A DNA stretch of 64,000 nt. Source: a virus. Below, piece by piece: positions 24,111 to 34,060 of the stretch. Within the stretch, counting starts at the first letter, position 1. Each line of letters starts with the position of its first letter. Made by a program: the position numbers and the translations under genes. The DNA lies in the IMG/VR virus record IMGVR_UViG_3300044729_001198, positions 122,632 to 186,631 of that record; one strand, written 5' to 3'. The notes beneath the pieces are model-generated. The model worked only from the letters and a program-made list of their open reading frames with translations, was not told where the DNA came from and did no database searches.

Positions 24111-25331
24111 GACATTTGCTAAATTTTTTGCGTCTACGATGTTATCCTCTATTGAACAATATGTCCAAGAACCATATCTACCTATGGAGTATATTCCCAA
24201 TTTATTATAATCTAAACACCAACTATTATATAGTTGTTTTGATTCTTTTGTAATATGTACATATGCTGGGTTCATAACTAAAAACTGATAATCAACGAGG
24301 TCATGAGTATCAACAATATTTACACGTTCTAAATCTTTCAGAACCATTTTTAACAAAACACCCTCATCTATAAGTTGGGTTTCAGACAAACCAATCTCAA
24401 CATATAAACTCATTTTTTCATGTCCCAAAATATTATTGTAAAACCCAACTCTGTAAAAAACCTCTGAACCCGGAAAGTATCTCCAATGTGTTTTTATAGA
24501 AGTACCTTTGTCAAATCCTAAATTAAAAACAGCTACCTTATTAGAAGATAGATTATCAAATTTACGATTGGATAATTTTAAAAGATTTTTAAATGGAATT
24601 GTACTTACAAGATTTTCAAATTGAATCTTTTCTCCTGAATTTGTAGTTACAATCTTATCATCATAGTCTATCGATGATATTGTAGTATTTAATTGAATCT
24701 TTGATTCATCTACCCGTTTTAGTATAGATTTTATATACTCGTAGCTACCACCGGTTGGATATATGAACGTGTCATTGTATGATTTTGATTTTTTCGAGTC
24801 TCGTAACTCATCGAAGCTAACCATTTTTGGAAAAAACCGACCCATAGAATCGGATTCAAGTTCATCGAGATTACAAGCATATAATTTTTCATTATACGGA
24901 ATTACAAACCTATCACAAATAGCAGCACCAAGGGATGATTTAACGTATGATTTAAATGTAGAATTATCAATCTCTTTACATTTTTCCAAGTCTTCCAAAC
25001 ATTGATGATATTCAGCATTACTTAACTGATGAATGTTATGTTGAAATGGAAAATCTATAATTTGATAGTTGTAGTAAATATCAGTAATTTTTTCAACTTC
25101 TAACAAATCACATTCTATGTTTTCTAAAACATAGTTTTTAATTTCTTCGTTTTTAAAGTGAAAGAAATGACCAGAATAATCCCAAACATAATCACCTCGC
25201 TTTTCGGTTTTGCAATAACCACCAAGTTCGGAGTCTTTTTCTAAAATGAGATAATCTCTCTTTGACAAATACGAAGCCAAAGAGAGACCGGTCACCCCAC
25301 CACCGATAATTAGTACATCAGTTTTTTTCAT
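24099..25331 (-). CDS. FAD-dependent mutase/oxidase, UDP-galactopyranose-mutase-like
   Basis: A 410-residue flavoprotein. The N-terminal dinucleotide fold reads DVLIIGGGVTGLSLASYLSK, followed by LILEKDSELGGYCKT. The region IPYNEKLYACNLDELESDSMGRFFP resembles the substrate-domain block of UDP-galactopyranose mutase-like proteins, and the C-terminus has LGIYSIGRYGSWTYCSIEDNI, the second FAD contact. Such enzymes interconvert or oxidise nucleotide sugars. It overlaps the glycosyltransferase upstream by 14 bases, suggesting that the two supply and transfer a sugar. The exact reaction is not decided by the sequence. Confidence 0.68.
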   Translation of the reverse strand: MKKTDVLIIGGGVTGLSLASYLSKRDYLILEKDSELGGYCKTEKRGDYVWDYSGHFFHFKNEEIKNYVLENIECDLLEVEKITDIYYNYQIIDFPFQHNIHQLSNAEYHQCLEDLEKCKEIDNSTFKSYVKSSLGAAICDRFVIPYNEKLYACNLDELESDSMGRFFPKMVSFDELRDSKKSKSYNDTFIYPTGGSYEYIKSILKRVDESKIQLNTTISSIDYDDKIVTTNSGEKIQFENLVSTIPFKNLLKLSNRKFDNLSSNKVAVFNLGFDKGTSIKTHWRYFPGSEVFYRVGFYNNILGHEKMSLYVEIGLSETQLIDEGVLLKMVLKDLERVNIVDTHDLVDYQFLVMNPAYVHITKESKQLYNSWCLDYNKLGIYSIGRYGSWTYCSIEDNIVDAKNLANVLEN

Positions 25332-26484
25332 CCAATTTGTTGTTGAAATGTTTTAGATTGTCAAAAAGTCTATCTTTTGAAGATTCAAACTCTGAATCGT
25401 TTAATATTTCTAACAAATAACCAATACCTTCTTCATATCTACCAGTCCAATAGCAAGAAACAGACAATTCATCATTTATGTACTTACCATACGCTTTTTC
25501 ATTAATAAACAAAATGTATTTTGATTTTGCATTATCAAGGCTTAAAGTATGAGCTTTACTCAAATAGCCATAAGCAAGTTCCCACTCACCGATAGAATTT
25601 AAATATCCACCCAAAGTCAAATATGGTTCGGCTCGGTCTGGAAACAAGTTTATGGCAGATTCCATTTCTACAATAATTTCATTCAAATTACTTTGCAGTC
25701 TCATAAGACATACCGAACTTCTCATATGAGCCTCAAATACTTCTTCAATCCATACATTTTTTAATTTTAGATACAATCGATTCCATTGTAACGCTTCACG
25801 ATACATACCATAGTCCATGTAACTTTGGGCTGTATAAAATACAGACCGACTATTCAACTCATCAGGATCATTTACCAAAGTATCCCAAAATTGCTTTTGC
25901 AATCTTTCAGCATCATACAAATACTTTTTAGGGTCAAATGCTCGAGAACCAATACCTTCACCTGATATATAAAATCCGCCATTTGACAAATCTCCGGTTG
26001 TATAATTTGGCTTGTCTAAATTCTTGATTGTAGTATGAGCTACACCACAAAATTTCCAACTATGATTACCATTAAACATAATCAATGCTTTCCATTCTGA
26101 AGTACCACGTTTTACAGGAATAAAATAAGCGTCTCTAAAATCTATTGAAACATCATCAAAAACTTGTGCAAATTGAAAAGAAAAATCACCTACCAATAAG
26201 TCATCAGCATCAAGATGCATGATATAGTCGGCTTTACCTTTAGAACGCTCCATCATCAAAGTTTTATTGTGGTCAAAGCCCACCCACTCATCTTCATGTA
26301 ATTCGCCGGGAATATTTCTATCTTTAAAAAATGATTTTACAAGTTCTATTGTTTTATCAGTAGAGCCGGTGTCACACACAATCCAATAATCGATGTGGTC
26401 AGCTACTGACTCCAATGTTTGTAAAATACAATGTTCTTCGTTTTTGCACATTGTAGCAAAAACTATAGTTGGTTTTTTTATCAT
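25318..26484 (-). CDS. GT2 glycosyltransferase with C-terminal TPR-like repeats
   Basis: A 388-residue protein. Residues 1-110 form a GT2 domain: PTIVFATMCKNEEHCILQTLESV, YWIVCDTGSTDKTIELV, and YIMHLDADDLLVGDF with the DxD. The rest is helical with repeated patterns such as AEPYLTLGGYLNSIGEWELAYGYL and EEGIGYLLEIL, typical of tetratricopeptide repeats. The same fused layout occurs in many bacterial and phage GT2 proteins and in O-glycosyltransferases where TPR repeats hold protein substrates. It therefore may modify a protein acceptor. Confidence 0.75.
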   Translation of the reverse strand: MIKKPTIVFATMCKNEEHCILQTLESVADHIDYWIVCDTGSTDKTIELVKSFFKDRNIPGELHEDEWVGFDHNKTLMMERSKGKADYIMHLDADDLLVGDFSFQFAQVFDDVSIDFRDAYFIPVKRGTSEWKALIMFNGNHSWKFCGVAHTTIKNLDKPNYTTGDLSNGGFYISGEGIGSRAFDPKKYLYDAERLQKQFWDTLVNDPDELNSRSVFYTAQSYMDYGMYREALQWNRLYLKLKNVWIEEVFEAHMRSSVCLMRLQSNLNEIIVEMESAINLFPDRAEPYLTLGGYLNSIGEWELAYGYLSKAHTLSLDNAKSKYILFINEKAYGKYINDELSVSCYWTGRYEEGIGYLLEILNDSEFESSKDRLFDNLKHFNNKLDEKN

Positions 26485-26487
26485 AAC

Positions 26488-26724
26488 TTATGGGTTTAAA
26501 TATTCAGATTCCGACTTTACTCCAACAAATCTTTTAGTTTCTACTCCGTTTTCCAACAAAATTACAGTTGGAATATTTCTTACATTATATTGTCTGGCCA
26601 AATCAGGTTGGTCATCTACAATTACCTTTCTAACAGGTATTGTATTATTGACTCTATCCATAACAGGACCTAACATTTTACAGGGCCCGCACCAAGGGGC
26701 GCTGAAATACAAATATTGTCTCAT
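26488..26724 (-). CDS. Thioredoxin/glutaredoxin-like protein
   Basis: A 78-residue minimal thioredoxin: YLYFSAPWCGPCKMLGPVMD contains the WCGPC active site, and VRNIPTVILLENG contains the cis-proline loop. It follows the NrdA gene with a 3-base gap, so it is the likely reductant for the phage ribonucleotide reductase, as NrdC is in T4. It is shorter than cellular thioredoxins (about 105 residues), lacking the first strand and helix. Confidence 0.88.
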   Translation of the reverse strand: MRQYLYFSAPWCGPCKMLGPVMDRVNNTIPVRKVIVDDQPDLARQYNVRNIPTVILLENGVETKRFVGVKSESEYLNP

Positions 26725-26727
26725 AAT

Positions 26728-28512
26728 CTATCCATCACAACTTAAACAATCAGGGTCAGTAGCACGACTGGCGATATCACCACGAAGTACCGATTCAGTT
26801 CTCATATAATAAAGGGTTTTGATTCCCTGCTTCCAAGCCTCCATGTGTACTTGGTTAATCCACTTTGGAGTTGCTTGTTGTGGGAACGCAAGATTCAATG
26901 ATACAGATTGGTCAACATATTGTTGACGAATTCCAGCTTGTTTGATTAATTCTAATTGATTGATTTCTTTGAATGTTTTGTATACATCTTTAACCCAATC
27001 AACTTCTTTATTATCAATATTAGTTTGAGAAATGTCTTGGATGTTGAGTAACTTACCATTAACAAATCCCCAATTATCTAATTCAACAATATCTTGAACC
27101 GAACCACCATCTTGTAGAATCTTATCCCAAGTATCTTTATTATTGATACCAATTTTACGGAGAACTCGTTCCAATTCGGGGTTCTTACGAATGAATGTAC
27201 CTTTAGCCGTTTGTTCAGTAAATACGTTAGCAGCCCATGGTTCAATTCCAGCAGATACATTACCACTCAATTTTGAGTTTGATACAGTTGGAGCAATAGC
27301 CATCAAGTGAGTATTTCTCATACCAGTACCAACACACCATAGCGGTTCACCATATTCTTCAGCCATATCCCTACTTGCTCTTTCGGCTTCAATACGAATG
27401 CCAGAGAAAATTTTACGAGTTTCAAATTGAGCAGGTAAACCTTCAAAGGACATACCCTTTTGTTGTAAGTAAGTATGCCATCCGAGAACACCAAGTCCAA
27501 GAGCTCTACCCTTTTCGGCTGAACGAACTGAATTCTCAAATCCTCTCATGTTTTTAGCTCTCTGAATGAATTCTTCTAATACACCATCCAAAAACCAAGT
27601 TGCGGTGTAAATTAGGTCGGTATCTTTCCATTCATCATATTTAGCCAAATTTACTGACGATAAACAACAAACAAACGAATGTGATTCATCAGTATGTAAT
27701 GTAATTTCAGAACAAATATTAGTCATAAAGACTTTCAACCCATTTTGTTTATATGCCTCTGGATTTTGTTTGTTTACATTACCTTTAAACATGATATAAG
27801 GTTCACCAGTAGCTTTTCGTTTCTGAAGTACCTTACCCCACTTTCGTCTAGCTTCAGCATCACCCTCTTCAAGTTTTCTCATAAACTTATCACCGATAAC
27901 AACACATTGATGTAGGTTTAGTGATTGACGATTCACATCACCCTTTGGTTCACGGATTTCAATCCACTCATCAAAGTCACCATGCTCAATGTTTAAATTG
28001 ATTGAAGCAGCTCCTCTACGAACTGAGCCTTGGTTTGTAGCAAGAATCGTTGAGTCGTAGATTTTACAAAAAGGAACTACACCATCAGATGTACCATTTC
28101 CGGTTATTTTTGACCCAGCAGACCGAATCATATTTACACCAAGACCAACACCACCACCATGTTTGGCAAGTAGCATCATTTCAAGGTTTTTTGCCCCAAT
28201 TTCTTGAATGGAATCACCCACGTCAATACCAAAACAAGAAATCGGTAGACCCCTATCAGTACCAGTATTGGAAAGGACAGGAGTAGCAAGATTAAGCCAC
28301 CCGCGCCAAATATAATCAAAAAACTTACTAGCAAGTTGAGGTTTACCCAACCTACGGGCAACAGCGGTCGATACGCGCCAGTAAGCGTCTTTTGGGGTTT
28401 CTCCGGCAAGGAGATATCCCTTTGAGATTGTTTTAACATAAATTTCGGTATTACCCCAGGTTGGAAAGTCTACTCCGAGCTCCCAACCCAATTCTTCTCC
28501 ATGATTTTTCAT
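26728..28512 (-). CDS. nrdA: Ribonucleoside-diphosphate reductase large subunit NrdA
   Basis: A 594-residue class I large subunit. Visible elements are LATPVLSNTGT, the active-site loop NICSEITLH, an HGGGVGLGVNMIR stretch and a redox pair near the C-terminus (CLSC). It lacks the N-terminal ATP-cone domain of the roughly 750-residue cellular enzymes, so overall activity may not be regulated by ATP/dATP. It reduces ribonucleotides using the radical supplied by NrdB, encoded immediately upstream with a 6-base gap. Together with the thioredoxin it forms a dNTP-supply unit. Confidence 0.93.
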   Translation of the reverse strand: MKNHGEELGWELGVDFPTWGNTEIYVKTISKGYLLAGETPKDAYWRVSTAVARRLGKPQLASKFFDYIWRGWLNLATPVLSNTGTDRGLPISCFGIDVGDSIQEIGAKNLEMMLLAKHGGGVGLGVNMIRSAGSKITGNGTSDGVVPFCKIYDSTILATNQGSVRRGAASINLNIEHGDFDEWIEIREPKGDVNRQSLNLHQCVVIGDKFMRKLEEGDAEARRKWGKVLQKRKATGEPYIMFKGNVNKQNPEAYKQNGLKVFMTNICSEITLHTDESHSFVCCLSSVNLAKYDEWKDTDLIYTATWFLDGVLEEFIQRAKNMRGFENSVRSAEKGRALGLGVLGWHTYLQQKGMSFEGLPAQFETRKIFSGIRIEAERASRDMAEEYGEPLWCVGTGMRNTHLMAIAPTVSNSKLSGNVSAGIEPWAANVFTEQTAKGTFIRKNPELERVLRKIGINNKDTWDKILQDGGSVQDIVELDNWGFVNGKLLNIQDISQTNIDNKEVDWVKDVYKTFKEINQLELIKQAGIRQQYVDQSVSLNLAFPQQATPKWINQVHMEAWKQGIKTLYYMRTESVLRGDIASRATDPDCLSCDG

Positions 28513-28518
28513 AACTTA

Positions 28519-29529
28519 TTAAAATATATCAGACCAATCTTCACCCTCACCAGCCTTCGAATAATCGGTAGGTCGTAGAGCAAAAAAGTCGGTATGTGTT
28601 AAGCCGCCAGTCAAATGGTAAAACCATTCTAATTGTTCAGCTGATTCTTTATCATATTCAAAATAATCATCACCACCGGCAAATGGATTGTATCCAAGTT
28701 CAGCGAGTTTTTCATTTAGTCTCTGATTGATAAAGTTTTTTAGGTCGTCTTTTTTAAGATTTTCAAGGTCACCCATTTCAAACATCTTGTCGATGTAGTT
28801 GTGTTCTAATTTCTGAATTAAACGAGCAGCTTCATAAACTTTAGGTTTAACGGACTCTAATAATTCAGGATACTCATCACACATATGTCTGAATAGTTGA
28901 CATCCCATTTTTGAGTGTAACGATTCATCACGAACCGACCACTTCATTTGTTGACCAATACCTTTCAAAAGATTTCTCATTTGAAACGAATAAAGTACAG
29001 CAAATGATGAGTATAATGATACTCCTTCAGCAAAAGCGGAAAATACAGCCAAGGAACGAGCAACGTCTTCACGAGCTTCGGAATTCCATTTCAAGTCTTC
29101 GGGTGTATAATCAGCCGTTGTATTAATTAAAACTTCGAACTTTTCAGCAGTAGCAGATTCATGTAAGAACGCTTCAAAATCCTCAAGTCCGAGTGTTTCG
29201 TTTAAATACGAATAAGCCGTAGCATGAATGGTTTCTTGCGAACCAAACATCATAGCCATTTGTTTAATTTCATGTTTAGGAAACCATTTGGTAACCATAC
29301 CAGTCCAATAGTCAGATACAGCACACTCGGTTTGAGCAAATCCTAATAGGATATTACCAACCAAGTTTTTTTCCGAAACTGACAAATTTTCATTCCAATC
29401 TTTTACATCACCTTGCATCGGAATTTCCGTGTGCAACCAGAATGCTTGTGCTTGTTTCAACCAACCTTCAGTATAGTATTCAGTATACTCAAAGGGTTTA
29501 AATGGTATACGATTATCAAATAGCGCCAT
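28519..29529 (-). CDS. nrdB: Ribonucleoside-diphosphate reductase small subunit NrdB
   Basis: A 336-residue ferritin-like radical subunit. Iron-ligand regions are visible as FAQTECAVSDYW, SQETIHATAYSYL, FSAFAEGVSLYSSF and RDESLHSKMGCQLF. The start is the ATG at 29529, preceded by AAGGAGAG at good spacing; an in-frame TTG two codons upstream is unlikely. It heads the nrdB-nrdA-thioredoxin set. The 58-base gap to the helicase gene upstream shows no clear promoter. Confidence 0.93.
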   Translation of the reverse strand: MALFDNRIPFKPFEYTEYYTEGWLKQAQAFWLHTEIPMQGDVKDWNENLSVSEKNLVGNILLGFAQTECAVSDYWTGMVTKWFPKHEIKQMAMMFGSQETIHATAYSYLNETLGLEDFEAFLHESATAEKFEVLINTTADYTPEDLKWNSEAREDVARSLAVFSAFAEGVSLYSSFAVLYSFQMRNLLKGIGQQMKWSVRDESLHSKMGCQLFRHMCDEYPELLESVKPKVYEAARLIQKLEHNYIDKMFEMGDLENLKKDDLKNFINQRLNEKLAELGYNPFAGGDDYFEYDKESAEQLEWFYHLTGGLTHTDFFALRPTDYSKAGEGEDWSDIF

Positions 29530-29587
29530 ATACAACTCTCCTTAAATTTTTGTTCATTTTTTCTAATTGGGTGATTATATATAGGTG

Positions 29588-30946
29588 TTAGAAATCCATC
29601 CCACCATTGATTTCTTTATATTTTTGTAACAATTCTTTTCTTACTAAACTCTCCCCACCTTTCATCTCTTTTTGTGTTTGTTTACCATCAATGGAAGCGT
29701 CATCAAATATCTGAATTTGACCATTTGAGAAGTTTGCTTTCGATGGGAAAGTCATACCATCAGGTCCAAACCGATTCTTAATAACGTGCCATCGACCAGT
29801 ACCACTTAACTTATCTTCAATCTTACGAGACAATGAAATTACAAAGTCAGCAGTCATCATTTTTGAGAATGAACCTGCGATTTTAGTACCTGTAATAATG
29901 TCATCTTCTGCCCCACTACGATTGATTTGAGATGCCGTGTAAATTGGGACTTCATATTCACCAGCCATACCACGGAGGTCTTCGATAATTTCTTCTAACT
30001 CTTCGTGTCGTTTTTCTTTGGACGGCCCTCTTAACAAATCAGCATAATCTACAATTACAACATCAGGACGCTTTCCTTGTAGAATCATTCTATCCAAGTG
30101 AGCTCTTAACGAGGTTACACTGGCAGTCTTGGTAGGGTAATACTTTACAATTAGGTCACCCTTTACGGACTTGACCATTTTGTCTACTTCCTCTCGGTTA
30201 AATTTTAGGTTAGCGACAGGTATGCCCGTTAAAACAGCATCATATCTTTGACCAACGTAACCTTCATTTAATTCCAATGTATAGTGGGCTACCGTCTTAC
30301 CTTGTTTCATAGCATTAACACCAATGTTAATTAATGACCAAGATTTACCAATTCCCGGAGGAGCAGCAAACATTACAAGTTCACCCTTACCAAAACCACC
30401 TTGTGTAACATCATCAATCACTTTCCAACCAGTAGATACCACGTTTCTAATTGTGTCTTCGTATCTAACATCAATCATTGTTTTGTAATCATGACCAATA
30501 TCTTGTGATTGACCTGATTTCATAGCATCATCAATCTTTTTCTTGATTGTATCGTATTTACCTTGTTCGAGTAATGATACTGAATCGAGAATAGCGTTCT
30601 TGATTGATTGATTTCTACAAAACTCTACCGATTGTTCTTTTACATAGTCTAAATCCTCGCTTTCAAGATTAGTCCAAGCGGATTTTAAAGTATCAACAAT
30701 TGAAGTCTTTAAAACATCACGTTCAACCGAATTAATCTTTACCTTCAGTACATCGAGGGTTGGTAACGTCTCATATGTGTCCATATAGGACATTATTTCC
30801 TTAACCAACCACTCCGATGCCTCTGAATCGAAATATTGTGGTTTAAGGATATCAAACACCTGTCTGGTAAAAACTCTATCACCAAGTAAGGATGATATAA
30901 CTTTTATCTGAAATGTGTTTGAGAACTTCGTTCCGAATTTTTCCAT
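29588..30946 (-). CDS. 41: Replicative DNA helicase gp41 (DnaB-like)
   Basis: A 452-residue RecA-fold helicase. Walker A is FAAPPGIGKSWSLINI (near residue 195), Walker B is DVVIVDYADLLRG, and IYTASQINRSGA supplies the sensor motif of the DnaB/gp41 family. The N-terminal 150 residues form the helical primase-contacting domain. It unwinds DNA 5' to 3' ahead of gp43. A host-like promoter precedes it. No gp61 primase is visible within the window. Confidence 0.9.
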   Translation of the reverse strand: MEKFGTKFSNTFQIKVISSLLGDRVFTRQVFDILKPQYFDSEASEWLVKEIMSYMDTYETLPTLDVLKVKINSVERDVLKTSIVDTLKSAWTNLESEDLDYVKEQSVEFCRNQSIKNAILDSVSLLEQGKYDTIKKKIDDAMKSGQSQDIGHDYKTMIDVRYEDTIRNVVSTGWKVIDDVTQGGFGKGELVMFAAPPGIGKSWSLINIGVNAMKQGKTVAHYTLELNEGYVGQRYDAVLTGIPVANLKFNREEVDKMVKSVKGDLIVKYYPTKTASVTSLRAHLDRMILQGKRPDVVIVDYADLLRGPSKEKRHEELEEIIEDLRGMAGEYEVPIYTASQINRSGAEDDIITGTKIAGSFSKMMTADFVISLSRKIEDKLSGTGRWHVIKNRFGPDGMTFPSKANFSNGQIQIFDDASIDGKQTQKEMKGGESLVRKELLQKYKEINGGMDF

Positions 30947-30950
30947 AAAC

Positions 30951-30981
30951 CAAATATACGAATTTATTTTCTATTATCAAA
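30951..30981 (-). promoter_or_regulatory. Bacteroidota-type promoter upstream of gp41
   Basis: Coding strand: TTTG (30981-30978), 19-base spacer, TATATTTG (30958-30951), one of the best matches in the window. The -33 element overlaps the 3' end of the exonuclease gene. The -7 element lies 4 bases from the ATG at 30946. Confidence 0.72.
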
Positions 30982-32016
30982 ATGATTTTTAAGATTTGTG
31001 TCCAAGCTTGTGAATGAATTTCTCAACCACGAGTCCACATTAGCAAATGCGGTGTACAATTTATCGTACATGAACATTTTCTTGAACTCAACTAAATCAA
31101 GAGCAGGTCTATGGTCATCCATAATGGCTCTAACATTTGATTTAATTGATGATGAGATTTCAGGGTCTCGTAACTGCATTAAGTCGTAATTTAAAGTTAT
31201 TGTATCTTTAGATTCTAACAATTTCTTTGATAACTTTTCATCACATTCAGTAGAACACCCATCCAAAAACCCATCCAGAGATAATTCTCCATTATTCAAG
31301 AATGTCATTTTTTGAGAAATGGTTTTTTCACCAATACCCTTAACTCCTGATATATTATCCGAAGCGTCTCCGGTTATAACCCTATAAAATACCAAGTTTT
31401 GAGGTATAACACCATACTCTTCTCGTACCAAAGCCTCATCATACATTTTTTTCTTGGTAGAAGCCCAGACGTTAATTCGTGGGTTTACCAATTGAAGAAA
31501 ATCTTTATCAGATGATACAATTGTTACTTTTTCTTTGAAGTAATGTACAGCAAGATATGCTATAATGTCATCTGCTTCAACGTGGTCTATGTAAGTTATA
31601 GTGATTGGTAGAACTTGTAGATATTCTATGAGTCTTGCAAATTGTTTTCTCATAGAGGCTGATTGGTCTTCTAAATCCTCATATCCAGCAAGTCTATTTA
31701 ACTTGGTCAAGCCAGTACGACCCTCTTTGTATTGTTTATAAACTGATTTTCTACGATTAGAACCACCTTTACCATCGAACACAATAACAACACGAGTTGG
31801 TTTAAGAGTTCGGATGGTAGCAGCGGTGGACAGTAAGAAACCTGTCACACCACCACAATGTTCACCATCATCATTTAAGGCAGGAACTGCACCAAAGACT
31901 CGAATGAACTGATTCAGTCCATCTATGATTAGAACTCTATCGTTTAACTCTTCAGTTTTTACTTCACTATGTTCCTTTTCTACTTCTTTGAGCAGTTCTT
32001 TATACCTATTAATCAT
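30964..32016 (-). CDS. rnh: 5'-3' exonuclease / RNase H (FEN-like)
   Basis: A 350-residue flap-endonuclease-like enzyme. RVLIIDGLNQFIRVF carries the first metal ligand, VVIVFDGKGGSNRRK the second, VEADDIIAYLAVHYF and TIVSSDKDFLQLV the acidic core, and ITGDASDNISGVKGIGEKT the helix-hairpin-helix. In T4 the corresponding rnh product removes RNA primers from Okazaki fragments. The ATG at 32016 overlaps the end of the UvsX gene; a TTG one codon earlier is discounted. Confidence 0.87.
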   Translation of the reverse strand: MINRYKELLKEVEKEHSEVKTEELNDRVLIIDGLNQFIRVFGAVPALNDDGEHCGGVTGFLLSTAATIRTLKPTRVVIVFDGKGGSNRRKSVYKQYKEGRTGLTKLNRLAGYEDLEDQSASMRKQFARLIEYLQVLPITITYIDHVEADDIIAYLAVHYFKEKVTIVSSDKDFLQLVNPRINVWASTKKKMYDEALVREEYGVIPQNLVFYRVITGDASDNISGVKGIGEKTISQKMTFLNNGELSLDGFLDGCSTECDEKLSKKLLESKDTITLNYDLMQLRDPEISSSIKSNVRAIMDDHRPALDLVEFKKMFMYDKLYTAFANVDSWLRNSFTSLDTNLKNHFDNRK

Positions 32017-33145
32017 CAAAATCAGTTAATTCAACATTATCAATATTAGCTTCTTCACCTGCCTCTTTGTAAGACATAATGTATGTGTCACAAATTTGTT
32101 GGTAAATCGTCTCCTTTAACTCGGGGTCACTTGTAAGCGTTTCTTCAAAGTTTTTAGCTTGGAACTTAATTTCTTCACCTGTAATTTTGTTAACATAGGT
32201 GTACCAAGCCCCACTTTGATTTACAAGTTTGTAGGTCTTCATCATTTCCAACCAAGAACCATAATTATCAATACCACTATCAAAGTAGATATCATAATCA
32301 ACCGAACGTAGCGGTGGCCCCATTCGATTCTTGATAACTTGAGCACGAGTTTTGATACCAACAACTTGTTCTACACCACCAACTTTAGCTTTTAACTGGC
32401 CCATTTGTTTCAATCGAAGTCTACATGACGAGTGGAATGCAATTGCCTTACCACCACTTGTTGTCCATGGGTCACCAAACGAGACTCCCATACGAGTACG
32501 AAGTTGGTTTGTAAAGATTAATGAGATACGTTCACGGCCAATTAGGTTTGTGACTTTTCTCATAGCCTTTGAAATGATAATTGCCTTTTGAGTTGCATAA
32601 CCGGCTTGGTCATAGTCGGCTGAAATCTCAACCTTTGTAGAAGCACCAGCAACGGAGTCAACTACAATGGTAACCAACTTTTTCTTGTCACCATCAGCGG
32701 CTCTAACTGACTCGATAATTGAATCAATTGCTTCAAAGATGTCTTCAACGGTTTCCAATGGAACGTATAACATCTTACGAATGTCCACTCCAATTGCTTC
32801 AAGAAATTCTTGGTTTAGAGCATTTTCGGTGTCAATGTAAACACCCAACCCACCTTTACGTTGCGTATCAGCAATAGCATGAGCCGCAAGGAGTGATTTA
32901 CCACTACCTTCTAATCCTGTAATCTCGGTAATACGACCTACTGGCAAACCACCATGGGGTCTATTAGAGATAGCCAAGTCCAACATAGGAGAGCCGGTAG
33001 ACACCCACTCATCCAAATCGGTGGGTGTCTGTTCCGAGCCATCCAAGAAAAAAGCGACTTTGTGAGCCGATTTGAATTTCTTGTTTAGATTGGTAGCGAG
33101 GATTGACGATAGTTCATCACGAACTGAATCTTTCTTTCCTGCCAT
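32009..33145 (-). CDS. uvsX: UvsX/RecA-like recombinase
   Basis: A 378-residue recombinase. Walker A is GLEGSGKSLLAAHAI, preceded by the STGSPMLDLAISNRPHGGLP block; Walker B is TIVVDSVAGAS and LIFTNQLRTRMG is loop L2-proximal. The C-terminus is acidic (NVELTDFDD), as in UvsX. It forms filaments on ssDNA covered by gp32 and drives recombination-dependent replication. It follows gp32 with a 3-base gap. Confidence 0.93.
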   Translation of the reverse strand: MAGKKDSVRDELSSILATNLNKKFKSAHKVAFFLDGSEQTPTDLDEWVSTGSPMLDLAISNRPHGGLPVGRITEITGLEGSGKSLLAAHAIADTQRKGGLGVYIDTENALNQEFLEAIGVDIRKMLYVPLETVEDIFEAIDSIIESVRAADGDKKKLVTIVVDSVAGASTKVEISADYDQAGYATQKAIIISKAMRKVTNLIGRERISLIFTNQLRTRMGVSFGDPWTTSGGKAIAFHSSCRLRLKQMGQLKAKVGGVEQVVGIKTRAQVIKNRMGPPLRSVDYDIYFDSGIDNYGSWLEMMKTYKLVNQSGAWYTYVNKITGEEIKFQAKNFEETLTSDPELKETIYQQICDTYIMSYKEAGEEANIDNVELTDFDD

Positions 33146-33148
33146 AAA

Positions 33149-33919
33149 TTAGTCGTTGAAAAGGTCGTCAAATGCTTCTTTTACACTGGCAGCACCACTT
33201 ACTGATTTAGGTGCTGATTCAGATTGTGTTGGTACTTCAGCAGCAGGTTCTGCTTCGTCAGCAACTTGACCAGTCTCTAACCATTGTTCAAGCATCTTAT
33301 TCATTTCTTCATAAGAAACTTTCTTAAACATTGTAGACAAGTCAATTTGGTCTTTACACAATTCAAGGATGTTTTTATCCTCTGAAACGGGAGTTGTGTT
33401 TGGTTTTACACGAATGTAAGTTTCTGGGTAAGATTTACCCACGTCAGCAGCCGACTTGAATTCTACAGTAATGTCACGGCCGGTCATAGGGTCGGTCAAA
33501 TCACCATAGTCAGGGTCAGCGAAGAATGCCAACAATTCTTGATAAACTTGTTTACCAAATCCCCAAAACTTAACACCTTCAGATTCTTCACCACGAACTA
33601 ATACAGGAACGTAAGTACGCATCTTTGGAGTCAATTTTTTAGAAAGATTCCAATCATCACGATTTCCGGTAGCCTTCAATTTTTCAGCAAACTCTACCAA
33701 TGGGTCAGCCCCACCATGAGAAATTGGAGATAGAACATTTTTACCACCAAAATCAAAATGGAAGTAAAGTTCAATAAAAGGGTTAGCGGGATTGTGGATG
33801 TAAGGAAGAATCCTAATTTGTTGTTTACCAGGTTGTGGTTTCCACAAGTTGTCAGTCTTTGTTACTTTGGTCTGAAGACTGTTCAGACGGTTTCGGATTG
33901 CATTTAAGTCAATAGCCAT
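33149..33919 (-). CDS. 32: Single-stranded DNA-binding protein gp32
   Basis: A 256-residue gp32. The core has NLWKPQPGKQQIRILPYIHNP and NPFIELYFHFDFGG, strongly conserved among T4-like phages, and the acidic tail ends VKEAFDDLFND, the region that in T4 binds partner proteins. A Pro/Ala/Ser-rich linker precedes the tail. The upstream region carries both a host-like promoter (33959-33990) and a late-type motif (34056-34063), consistent with expression at several stages. Confidence 0.9.
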   Translation of the reverse strand: MAIDLNAIRNRLNSLQTKVTKTDNLWKPQPGKQQIRILPYIHNPANPFIELYFHFDFGGKNVLSPISHGGADPLVEFAEKLKATGNRDDWNLSKKLTPKMRTYVPVLVRGEESEGVKFWGFGKQVYQELLAFFADPDYGDLTDPMTGRDITVEFKSAADVGKSYPETYIRVKPNTTPVSEDKNILELCKDQIDLSTMFKKVSYEEMNKMLEQWLETGQVADEAEPAAEVPTQSESAPKSVSGAASVKEAFDDLFND

Positions 33920-33958
33920 AATTTACCTTTTTTTATTTGTTAATTGTTAAACTTGTCA

Positions 33959-33990
33959 CTAATATACAACATTTGGGTGACAATTCCAAA
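33959..33990 (-). promoter_or_regulatory. Bacteroidota-type promoter upstream of gp32
   Basis: Coding strand: TTTG (33990-33987), 20-base spacer, TATATTAG (33966-33959). A 7-base inverted repeat, TTGTCAC and GTGACAA, flanks the -7 region. About 40 bases of leader precede the ATG, including AAAGGT as a weak ribosome binding site. Confidence 0.6.
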
Positions 33991-34030
33991 TGTATTTCAA
34001 AAAATATTTTTCAATGTTCAGTTTTTGTAG

Positions 34031-34060
34031 TACCTACTGGTATAATACCTACTGGTATAA
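34031..34060. repeat. Two tandem 15-base repeats upstream of gp32
   Basis: TACCTACTGGTATAA occurs twice head to tail (34031-34045, 34046-34060) in the longest intergenic gap of the window (33920-34074). The second copy runs into the late-type motif. The repeat could be a regulator-binding site; gp32 autoregulates through its own mRNA leader in T4, but nothing here shows a pseudoknot. Confidence 0.6.
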